Below, piece after piece: positions 32,098 to 42,715 of a stretch of DNA of 64,000 nt. The notes under the pieces were generated by a model. The model was not told the DNA's origin, did no database searches, and worked only from the letters and a program-made list of their open reading frames with translations. The DNA lies in the NCBI GenBank assembly GCA_949987565.1, contig OX465105.1, forward strand, positions 15,704,159 through 15,768,158, in the 5' to 3' direction. The stretch's first letter is position 1. Each line of letters opens with the position of its first letter. Both the position numbers and the translations under genes were made by a program. The stretch is from Luidia sarsii (taxonomy: Eukaryota; Echinodermata; Asteroidea; Paxillosida; Luidiidae).

Positions 32098-33031
32098 GAC
32101 TCTGTCACCTTTGTAAAGGCGTCATGATAATTATAAATGCGTCCCACCGCCTGAGGCCTAATTCCCGGTGAGAATCCTTCACGTTTCAATGGACGCCAAT
32201 AATATTGAACGTGTGTTGAGATGTATTGATGATTATTGTTGGGAAATTATCCTATAGATCATTTCACTTTATGTGGAACACAGAGCACTTACATGCTATA
32301 ATAAGGAATATTGTATTTAACGAGGATTCAACAATAATTACGGTAGGCTATGCAAGGAATCTAACGATGGTCAAAAATACTACTATCGCGCATGCGCATT
32401 GAAGATAATATTGAGCAATAGAGTATTGAGCGCACGTCTCCATTTCCATCTCTTAAACACAGCGCCAAAGAAGGACCGATCTTGTGAAACTCTGTGAGTT
32501 CTAGACTACCAAGATACAACTGAGAACAGAAACAAAAAAAATCATCGTATAGAGCTATAATATATACAGAGCCCGTGACGTCATTTGACGCGACAAGCCT
32601 CCGGGCAAGCGATCAACTCTCCCTACACCGCTCTGATGCTTGTGTTGAATTCTTTCTTTTGTTGTTGTTGGTGCTAGCCGTCAGTTCTAGAGAGTGGAGT
32701 AACCCCACTGACTGCGGATATAAGTAGGGGAAAGAACTGTGCCTTTTAATTTGATGGTCTCAATGTGGTCATCAGGTCACTTCGACAAAGTTACATCTGT
32801 TGCCGGTGGTCAACTCAACTCAGTCTCTGATGAGTTCATTTCCGAGTTGTATTCCCGTCATGCCTCACCGCATTCAGGGTCCACTGTAACGTGGTGTACG
32901 TGCTAAATGTTATTAGTTCAATTGACGGGAAGATGAAAGTGTTTTCCGTTTGGCATAGGGGGCCTATGTTTTTATCATTTCAACAATTCCGAGTTGCCCG
33001 TTTTTTTTCTCTATTCATTTCCAAGATGCCT

Positions 33032-34984
33032 TTAATCGCGCTTTATTGCACAGAGATCAAACGCCCTCGGCGAGTAGGTCAAACCAGTCACACCTTCCAG
33101 GGACAGCGGGGGCGAGTTGTCCGGCTTCTTGAAGGTGAACTGGTGCAGGAAGTAGGTGAAGAAGATGAAGAGTTCCATCTTGGCCAGGTTCTCGCCGAGA
33201 CAGCTGCGACGGCCGATGGCGAACGGTATCAGCTCGTCTCTCGGAACCGCCTCGCCCTTGTCGTTCAGGAATCTCTCCGGCCTGAACTCGTCCGGATCTT
33301 GCCAGACCTCGGGGTCTCGGGCGACAGACCAGAGGTTGGAGAAAAGGAATGCGCCTTTTGGTATCACGAAGCCTCGGAACTTCGTGTCTGAAGCCGCGGT
33401 ATGTGCAACGCCTAAGGGAACTATCAAGCCCAAGCGTTGAGCCTCCCAGAGGACCGCGCGGGTGAAGTTGAGCTCGGGCTTGTCGGCCATCCTCGGCAGC
33501 CGGTTGCGGCCGACCACGGAGTCGATCTCGTCCTGGACTCGCTTCTGGACGTCCGGGTAGACGACCATGTAGAGGAGACACCAATGGAGGGTGGTGGCCG
33601 TGGTCTCTGTACCAGCTCCAAAAAGGTTTGAGACAGTGCCGAGGACGCGCCCATCGGTGATTTCGCTGCGTTTAGTCTCAATCTTGCCTTCTCCCAAACT
33701 GTCCTTTATTTCCTTCAGATAGACGTCGATGAAATCTTTCACATTGTCTGCGTCAAAGGAAGCACGGTGGTTGCTTATAAGTTCAAGGTAGAATGATTTC
33801 AGTTCAAGATAATTCAACACAAGCTTTTTGATAATCGGCAGGAATGGCACGTAACGCAATGAGGGAAAGTAAAGAAGAACACCACCAGATCCGAACAATT
33901 TGAAATTTTGATCCAGAAGGGAGAGGAGCCTCTTGAAATCTTCGTCGTCGTACTCGTAGCGCTTGCCGAAGACGACGGCGCAGATGACGTTGGACACGGC
34001 GTTACTGAGCAGCGGTTTCGGGTCGAAGGGCTTGCCGTCCGAGGCGGAGAATCCCTTGATCAGCTCCCGGGCCTCCGTGCCGATCTGCTCCTCAAAGCTG
34101 GATTTGCCCACACCGAAGCTCCTGAGAACGGTAAGGCAGAACCGACGCATCTCCACCCACGGCTCACCGGACAACATCACCACTCCTGTGTATAATGAAG
34201 TGGAAGACTAAGTACGTTGTATTACAGTATTATTGGATTTAGTTTATACTGCTGTGAACGGAAAGTTTTGTGTAGGCTATGTCTGACAATTGTGTGTGAG
34301 ACTAAAACTATTGCCTTAATAACTACACTGTATAGACAATTGACACTTAATGCAGTAAAGAAGTAGTTCTTTATTCAGACGTTACCAACCCAAAGCATAT
34401 AAAAGTGACACGTGAATAGGTGATAACCTAATTGATATTTGTCTCGAAAACATCTTTCTCTAAAATGATTTTGAAAACTGAAAGGAAAGAACCTGAAAGG
34501 AAAGAACCTGAAAGGAAAATACCCATTAAATGGACAAATGCAAAGGGTTTGCCTAATATATCGCATACCCGGTTTGTTGTTTGTGCATGGGTATTTCTAA
34601 TGGGGGGGGGGAAACATGCCTCAGCCTACCATCACTCTTGTAGATATCCCTCAACAGCATATGGGGTCTGTCGTTCAGCTGTGGATGCTGGAAGGCTTCC
34701 TTGATGGAGGCGTAGTCGTTCAGGACCACGACGTCCTTGTTCAGGATCCTGAGGTGAAACACTGGCCCGTACTTGGCGGCGTACTTCATGAAGAGATTGT
34801 GGAGCTGCACGCCGCGTCGCACCCCACGAGCGACGGCCGGAAGAGACCCGACGATCGGCAGCCCCCACGGTCCCGGCGGGAGGTTCTTTCGCCGACCAAG
34901 AAACCAGCAAAGAGCTAAGATGATGATCACACCCCACAGGGCCGTGCACAGGCTCATATGTTCAAACAGGTTGAAGACGGCCAT
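33032..34984 (-). CDS. cytochrome P450, CYP2U-like (gene A)
   Basis: Exons 34630-34984 and 33032-34185, joined in phase 1 through a 444-bp GTAGGC...ACAG intron, give 502 aa. Residues 12-29 form the N-terminal ER anchor, followed by PPGPWG (36-41). WVEMR (128-132) is the C-helix heme contact and AGTETT (309-314) the oxygen-activating I-helix. EAQR (366-369) is the K-helix ExxR, where the other five genes have EVQR. PERF is at 421-424, and FAIGRRSCLG (440-449) carries the heme-thiolate Cys447. All elements of an active clan-2 P450 are present, and by recall the sequence is closest to CYP2U1. It should hydroxylate a lipophilic substrate with electrons from P450 reductase at the ER membrane; the substrate is unknown. 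The start is the first ATG that places the anchor at the N terminus. It is the downstream end of the array and pairs best with gene B. Confidence 0.92.
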
Positions 34985-37900
34985 TCTCGGATGTTCTAAG
35001 ATATCTCCGGGCGATAGGTTCTGGCTAAGGATCACCACAGACTTTTGACTCGTTTTATTTTGTGTGAGGAACCTGTACTGTAGGCCTATAGGCCCTACCG
35101 GTAACAGTTTTACCTGAAATATCTTGCCGTTGACGAATTTATTTGGCTGCTCCAATCTGATCTGCTAGGATATTTTGACAATCGTCAACGCGGGGTCTAG
35201 GATGGTGTTTGCTCCAGGATTGCTCCTGGCGTCCTTTTAGGTGAACCACGACTGATGCTTTTTGGACGTCTTCTCTCGCCAGACGAAAGCAACGTTCTCT
35301 CCCGTTGGCTCGGTGATCCGCAGTGACTGATCATACAGCCTACAGGCGGCAGTCGCGGCGTGAAGTCAGTTGGATGTCAGATGGCTGTGCCGCTGGAACG
35401 GGCTGGTGACTTTGAATGCAAATCGCGTCTACTTTCAGTCCGCTGGGATATGTTGTTTAGCGATTCTGGCGGGCGGCAGCACGGATTGGTCGGCCCGAGT
35501 TTGGATGTAGTCTAGGGTCCACACTGGGTCACCGATAGCTATGGTAACTTGGACTCTTTAATGCCAGCACATTCATGTATCAACATTCACCCGTAAAACA
35601 CTTGCACTTTCCACCAGGTCATGTCATCTGTGCCAGTGAGTCTTATGCACTTGGCATCGGTTGTTTACAGGCAACGCGATCACAATCATTCTACCCATAC
35701 AGGCACTGCAGAGTTTGTACTGACAAACATAATATTATGCGGTGCCCTTGCGGTGACCTGACGCCGCATATGCCTGTATTGTTGGGTCTATTGTAACATT
35801 CACAATACATGCAGGCCTACGTGTACAGAAGTGTATACATGTACTTTACATAAAATATGACTCTTTTTCAAAACTCCGGCTCAGGCTCAGGCTTTGTACT
35901 ATTTCTTACTTTCGTCTGTTTCATAATTAGTATAATGCATGACAACGGAAGGCCTTTCAAGTTGGCTTCGATACACTGCATTTTGAAGAACATGAAACGA
36001 ATCCAAAGCTTCGGCTTCAATGAAGAACTCTGTGTTTTTAGCTTTTGGATAATAGAGACGAAGCCGGAGCCGAAGCCTATGAGACGGGTTTGGGAAAAAC
36101 GATTAGGTTCTGCGCCTCCGATAGGGCGGGAGCTTGGCTGAGGGAAAGGCCATGGCCATTGAAATCCCCGGGACCTACTGCGTGCTCTCCGTCGGGAAAC
36201 CGAAACCTCGTCATCGTTTTCGGAGACAGTAGATAGGCCTATACTCTCTTGAGTAGGTGATGAGAGGCTGTGACAAAAGACGAAAATCCAATATTGCAAG
36301 CAGCACCGTAAGCGTAAAATTGTCAGTCCACACAAGTGCTGCTTAATTGTATCAGTTACCAGTGAATATTATGTTGTGGATCGTGCAAAGCTGCGGTCAA
36401 TGGCGTAGTCTACACGTTCACCGCCGTCATGCAAGAATACCGGAGGCCCCTTGTTATCGGTTACTCGTCGTAGATACATGTATGCACAATACAAGGCCAT
36501 ATAATGTAAATACGTCTGTCTGTCAGGATCCCATATACAGCTCCGTGAGTGGGTTAGATTGTATCAGCCAATTGGGGCCGTTCCTATAGAGCTGATCATG
36601 CAGAACAGACGTGGCTTCAGTACCGTGAAACAACCCCGGGTCCCTTATATTGAGCCGACACACACACCACAGTGTAGCCCCCTGCCAAATTGGGGCAAGC
36701 TGTCTGCCAGCTTGCCTGGGATTGGTGTACTGTAATCCGTACACTGTAGTAGCTCGTGTATTGCAGTAGGCCTATTGTTGCAGCCACCGTGGCAAATAAT
36801 GAAAATTAACTTTCCACTAATGCCGACTAAAAAACCAAAAATTTTCTCGTCCGGGTTTTTGTAAAGGAGGAAGAGAGGCTTCTTATTGTTTATTTGTTTT
36901 CAAGATGGCCATCCATTTCAATGTTTCCAGCAACCATTAGTGTTTCAATATCTGATGAATGTGTTGAGTTTGTAGGTTTTTTTTTTTTACAGTTGTCAAA
37001 AAAAGAAAAAAAAAGCAGCTCAGGCAGGGACTAAAAAACCCTCTTTTTTATTTCACCTAATTTCTATTGAAGGACTCTCCATTGCGGAAGATGTTACAAT
37101 CATCGCTAACACTTAGTGGTATAACCTTACAACACGCTACTTGAGTGGAAATTGCCAATAATGATAAGTTTAACTCGGTGAAGTTTATTTCTCTTCATTA
37201 GGGCTTGAAGTGCACCTCATTAATCTGGCCTTCTGGTCAATGTTAAAGTAAATCTGTTAAAGGCAAGGTACCGTATACCACTTTGCCAAACTCAACGTAC
37301 ACCGGGTAGTCCTATATAGAATAACACACCTGTCTCACTTTCGGCTCATTCCGTCTACCATGTCATGAGAAAAACCAAAACACGAAATTATATGATTTTT
37401 TTAGACATAGAGGGCGGTATTTGTAAAAAGGACTTTTCCTTCCAACGATCGCTCCATAATTTCAACAATCGCTCCAGTTCCAAGGATCGCCCTGTGGAGC
37501 GACTGGAGCCGTTGAAACTGCATGCTGAACTGGATTGTTGAAATAATTGCTTGAACGAGCGATCTCCCCCTTTTCTCGAAAACAGCAGTTGTCGAGCTCT
37601 CAAATTTCATGGAATGTCAGATACCATTGCACACTTCTTGATATTAAGTAGGCTTAGTAACTTTTTAAATTTGGAATGTCTGGAAATTGGGAATTTGCAA
37701 ACGGGGTACCGGTACCCTCCCCTTAAATAACATGGAATTTGGGGGGATATACAAAAATGTTGCAAACTGCTTACTGACTAAAATTACCAAAATGTAAATC
37801 TTAAAATTTAGTGGGCCTGACGTTTCGATCCTAGCAGGACCTTTCTCAAAGGCAGAGTGACAAGGACAAAACAGATACAGTCATGTACACGAAGGAAGAG

Positions 37901-38484
37901 GGGAGAGAGTGAATAGGACACGGATGAGAAACAAAGGACAAAGAGTGAAGCTGGTAGGGAGAGATCAAAGGGAAGGGCAAATTCCAACATGGAATTTGGT
38001 TTAAAATGTTCCCATTAATTGGTATAGGATTAAAATAATGCACTCACATTACTCTAGGATGATAGTATACTCTAGCCATCTGTTACACTAACAATTACAT
38101 GGAATAAGCTTGACTAACATCCTTCTTTACGAGCCGGCGATCTACGAGTTATGTAATCAAATCTGGAGAAAAAACACGATCGTAACGGTAAAAGACAACT
38201 TGATCATAATTATAGGTACATATTCATAATAATAGTGGGTGGTTGAACATTCGGTAATTTGTTTAATTAAAAGTGTCCTTTGTTCTGTGCCAACCTGACG
38301 TGTAATGTACATACAGCTTGCGCATACAGTACATGTATACGTTAATTTTAATGTGTTAACCATTGGTTTTGCTGACTTGTATTAGTTTTTTTCGATGAAA
38401 AATTATCATCACTGGTCTCAGATCAATTTTACAAAGTCCATGATTCACTCTTGACGCATAACGGTAGCCTATGCATTGTCAATA
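34985..38484. other. intergenic, genes A-B
   Basis: No gene is seen. 35,872-36,085 has CTCCGGCTCAGGCTCAGGCT at left and AGCCGGAGCCGAAGCCT at right, a diverged relative of the GGCCGTTT MITE family. 37,430-37,610 is rich in mirrored words (CAACGATCGCTCC, TGGAGCGACTGGAG, TTCAACAATCGC, GATTGTTGAA) and may fold back. 37,800-37,985 is a copy of the CCTGACGTTTCGATCC family. Confidence 0.5.
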
Positions 38485-40439
38485 TCAATCGCGCTTTATC
38501 ACACAAAGATCAAACGCCTTCGGCGAGTAGGACAAACCTGGTACACCTTCCATGGACAGCGGGGGCGAGTTGTCGGGCTTCTTGAAGGTGAACTGGTGCA
38601 GGAAGTAGGTGAAGAAGATGAAGAGTTCCATCTTGGCCAGGTTCTCGCCGAGACAGCTGCGACGGCCGATGGCGAACGGTATCAGCTCGTCTCTCGGAAC
38701 TGCCTCGCCCTTGTCGTTCAGGAATCTCTCCGGCCTGAACTCGTCCGGATCTTGCCAGACCTCGGGGTCTCGGGCGACGGACCAGATGTTGGGGACGAGG
38801 AACGCACCTTTCGGTATCACGAAGCCTCGGAACTTCGTGTCCGAGGCCGTAGCGTGAAATACTCCCAAGGGAGCTACCATGCCCACGCGCTGGACCTCCC
38901 AGATGACCGCCCGGGTGAAGTTCAGCTCCGGCTTGTCGGCCATCCTCGGCAGCCGGTTGCGGCCGACCACGGCGTCGATCTCGCCCTGGACTCGCTTCTG
39001 GACGTCCGGGTGGACGACCATGTAGAGGAGGCACCACTGGAGGGTGGTGGCCGTGGTCTCGGAGCCGGCGGCAAAGAGGTTGGCCAAAGTGCCGAGAAAA
39101 CTCCCCTCGGTGATTTCGCCGCGTTTCATCTCGCTCCTGTCTTTGCCCAGATTGTTCTTCATCTCCTTTAGATAGACGTCGATGAAATCTGTGACGTTGT
39201 CTGCGTCAAATGAAGCCCGGTGGTTGTTTATAAGTCCAAGGAGGAATGTTTTCATTTCAAGATAATTCGACACAAGATTTTTAACGAGAGGCACGAACGG
39301 CACGCGATGCAGTGATGGAGCATAGAGAAAAGCTCCACCAGCTCCGAACAATTTGAAATTGTGCTCCAGAATGGCGAGGAGCCTCTTGAAATCTTCGTCG
39401 TCATACTCGTAGCGCTTGCCGAAGACGACGGCGCAGATGACGTTGGACACGGCGTTACTGAGCAGCGGTTTCGGGTCAAAGGGCTTGCCGTTCAAGGCGG
39501 AGAACTCCTTGATCAGCTCCCGGGCCTCCGTGCCGATCTGCTCCTCGAAGCTGGATTTGCCCACGCCGAAGCTCCTGAGAACGGTGAGGCAGAACCGACG
39601 TAGTTCCACCCACGGCTCGCCGGATATCATTGCCACCCCTGTGTAAAAAGGTGAACAGAATTCACCAATACGTTGATTGTATCATAATGTGGTATTGCAC
39701 ATCCAAAAGCTTCAAGCCCGTCCACATAGGGAAATTACCTTCAGCTTGGGAAGAACTAAGGAACAAGGCTGATTTGTTTTTATCTCATGTATCGGTAGAC
39801 CCTCATGACACCGTAACGCTACCGACTCAACTCATACAAGATATTTGTTTTAATGCTTTTGTAAATGTTTTGTAAATATTTTGTTTGAATAGCTAGTGTC
39901 CTCTTGAAAAGTCAACTCATACAAAACGTGATTTTTAAAGAATAATTATGTCACTTTTATGTAGGAGCATTCCCTTTGCGAATGATTGAGTACTATTCGC
40001 GAAAAGGAGGAAGAAATTGCATATAGTTGGCTGTTGAAGCCTATCAAAGCATCTGCTATAGAGAAAAGGCATGCCGCATCCTACCACCACCCTTGTAGAT
40101 CTCATTCAGCAGCAAGTGGGGTCTGTCGTTCAGCTGGGGATGCTGGAAGGCTTCCTTGATGGAGGCGTAGTCGTTCAGGACCACGACGTCCTTGTTCAGG
40201 ATCCTGAGGTGAAACACGTTCCCGTACTTGGCGGCGTAGTTCATGAAGATATTGTGGGGCTGCACGCCGCGTCGCACCCCACGAGCGACGGCCGGAAGAG
40301 ACCCGATAATCGGCAGCCCCCACGGTCCCGGCGGGAGGTTCTTTCGCCGACCAAGAAACCAGCCAAGAGCTAAGGCGACGATCACACCCCACAGGATCGC
40401 GCGCAGCGTCACGAATTCATACAGCATGAAAGCGTTCAT
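38485..40439 (-). CDS. cytochrome P450, CYP2U-like (gene B)
   Basis: Exons 40085-40439 and 38485-39638 (446-bp intron, GTAGGA...ACAG, phase 1) give 502 aa with the same exon lengths as gene A. Landmarks: anchor 10-29; PPGPWG; WVELR 128-132; AGSETT 309-314; EVQR 366-369; PERF 421-424; FAIGRRSCLG with Cys447. The coding sequence is intact. It is closest to gene A, especially in exon 1 (FLGRRKNLPPGPW) and the heme region. It differs mostly at 100-125 and 155-180, regions that in CYP2 enzymes form the F-G loop and flanks and help shape substrate access. A CATAAAG element 96 bp upstream may serve as TATA box. Probably a functional ER monooxygenase; substrate unknown. Confidence 0.92.
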
Positions 40440-40531
40440 CTTCGGTTATTTTCTGATATCGATGAGCGACTGGTCTAGACTTTCAATTGAAGGGACTCTG
40501 AGCGAACGACAGACTCCCTCCAAAATGCGTT

Positions 40532-40540
40532 CCCTTTATG
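40532..40540 (-). promoter_or_regulatory. possible TATA-like element of gene B
   Basis: On the minus strand TCATAAAGGG sits about 95 bp before the ATG at 40,439, the right distance for a short leader. It is a single weak motif without supporting data. Confidence 0.25.
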
Positions 40541-40811
40541 ACCCCTGTTAGCAACTGTCGATAAGAGTCACGGGGTGTGCTTGCGTTGGGGGGAGCAGCG
40601 GGTCTATACTTGTATTTGTATATGGTTCTATTACGTCATCATTCCACACTTCAGTGACCACATGAGATTGCACCACGTACCAGTAGCTTCAGTGTGCCAT
40701 ATATATGCCTTTGACAAGTGAACACATTGCGTGCACTGTATTCATTGCGTAGCTTCGTAACTTATAAAACAATGCAAATTACTGCACCAGGCACAAAATA
40801 AGCAAATACGA

Positions 40812-41260
40812 TATGTGGCTAAAATTATTGGCCTACTCATTTCTAGTCTGCCTGGTGTGGAATATGGGCCTTTGTATTATAGGTCCCTAGAAATGGCGAA
40901 AGTTGAAGCACTTAGAACACGTCATGAAAATGTTGACGCCCTCATGACAATAACATCCGAAAGGAAAGAGGATTTAGCTTGGTGGATTGAAAATCTGCCG
41001 CAGCAAAAACGAAGCATAACCAGAGAGAATGCAGACTTGTCCATTTCATCAGATGCCTCGAAGGAAGGTTGGGGAGGCAAGTGCGGACAAGTGTAGGGGC
41101 AGATGGACAGCAAATGAAGCTAGCCAACACATTAACGTATTAGAGCTCACTGCAGCTTTTTTTCGCCTTAGAATCTTTTGCTAACCAGATTAAGGCTAAT
41201 CATGTCAATTTGCTGGTTGACAACAGTACAGCAGTAGCCGATATAAACCATATGTGCGGT
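40812..41260 (+). pseudogene. decayed retrotransposon RT/RNase H fragment, DIRS/Ngaro-like
   Basis: One frame (40,812-41,096) holds VEYGPLYYRSLE, DLAWWIENLP and SSDASKEGWGGKCG, typical of the region from the end of reverse transcriptase into RNase H. After a stop and frame change, related sequence continues with HINVLELTAA and, after another shift, LLVDNSTAVADIN. At least two frameshifts and the absence of any recombinase, gag or terminal repeat mark it as a dead fragment. Assignment to DIRS/Ngaro is from memory of such motifs. Confidence 0.65.
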
Positions 41261-41448
41261 GTAAAAGATAACACGCTATATTCTCGATCATTTTTTTTTA
41301 TTTATAAGAAGTAATATCGTATAAGGATGATTAGGCCTATACACGCACTAAGGCGCTTGATCGCTGTGTATATGTTATAAAGCAATACAGCATATAGTTG
41401 TGAGGCCGCCTTCACGAGCTAGCATTGTGTTGACAGAGCGATTTTTTT

Positions 41449-41805
41449 GACACGAAACAGCCGTCCAGAAAGAACAAGCCATTGAAGTAATATATAATAA
41501 TCTCTACTAAGAGGCTTATACCGCTGATGGGTAACCTTCGACTGATGAAATTCTGACCGCCTGCTAAATTAGTACAGGCTACACTCATTTCCGATTCACT
41601 GAATTGCGGGCTCGCAAATTATTAGACACGAAACAGTCGTCCAGAAACAACAAGCTATTGTGGTCATAATACCTCTACTAAGAGGCTTAATGCGCTGATA
41701 TCGGGTAACTTTCGACTGATCAAATTCTGACCTTCTGCCAAATTAGTACAGACTGCACACATTTCCGACTAATCACTGAATTGTGTGCTCGCCGGAATTA
41801 ATAAC
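41449..41805. repeat. two-copy tandem duplication, about 176 bp
   Basis: GACACGAAACAG starts at 41,449 and again at 41,625. Both copies contain GTCCAGAAA.AACAAGC, CTCTACTAAGAGGCTTA, TCGACTGAT and AAATTAGTACAG in the same order, with about 85 percent identity by eye. Confidence 0.75.
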
Positions 41806-42294
41806 CTGCGACTCATCGTTCATTGCATCACAACACCCTGCAGCCTGATACATCGCTTTCGCCAACTGATGATCAATATCAAAACGCTATAAAAAAAATG
41901 GTTAGAATCTCCCGCCAAAACCTGACACGGCTTCCGCCTAATCTGACGTGACGGGTGCAGCTACTGTACGAAACACTCAGTTGATGAGTGGACCTCTGAG
42001 CTGCCGTCCGATACTTTCCTATAATTCCAACTGCTGGTCGAATCTCGTTCATGATGGGGAATCCTCGAGATTTCCCGGGCCAATTTTCAGAAGCTCAGTG
42101 GCCAAGTATGAACAAGTCTTCGTTAATAATCAAGTATATGTATTATACAGTCACTCAAGGTTTCTCTTGCGTTTGATGTCAACCCCCAAATAGTCTGAAT
42201 ACAAACCCTGTAAAATATGCATTATACGAAGTGTAACTATCAAATAAAAACGGGAAAAATTACCGGGAACATCTGAACGATTTCGAAAGAATAG

Positions 42295-42445
42295 TAAAGG
42301 ACTTGAGCCCGAGACCTCTGGGTTTACGTACCAGCGCTATAACCATCTAAGCTGTCCAGCCAATTGGTGAGACCTTCCCAAATAGTCAATTAATATTTGC
42401 CTTGGTGATTGGGGACGCTAGAATTTAACCATAAACTGCATCGTA
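42295..42445 (-). mobile_element. tRNA-derived SINE copy
   Basis: On the plus strand it reads ACTTGAGCCCGAGACCTCTG, GTACCAGCGCT, AGCTGTCCAGCC, CCTTCCCAAATAGTCAA and CGTATATCTCCAGGGG, i.e. the same order as 47,190-47,330 and 56,936-57,115. It lies downstream of gene C. Confidence 0.65.
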
Positions 42446-42715
42446 TATCTCCAGGGGAACAAACAAAAGTTTCATGCTTAGCAGGTTTACAGGTTTTGTT
42501 TAACAGAATTAACAGAATTATACAAAATAAAATGTCCTCTTTTCACGAAAACGGCAGATTTTTTAGCGCTAAAATTATAACATCATAGGCTACAAACGTC
42601 CCGATGAGTACCGTAAGTAATGTGTCAACATTTGCAATGTCCGGATATTGGGCATTTTGCCCAAATGGCGCACCCTTCCTTATTTGGACCATCGATGGCA
42701 GCTTTTGGTTTTTTA

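Noticed and set aside
33057..33584. Arg/Pro-rich frames overlapping P450 exons on either strand (also at 38,510, 43,237, 43,319, 48,126, 55,553 and 59,550)
   Set aside because: They overlap exons with clear P450 motifs in another frame and recur only because the paralogues share DNA.
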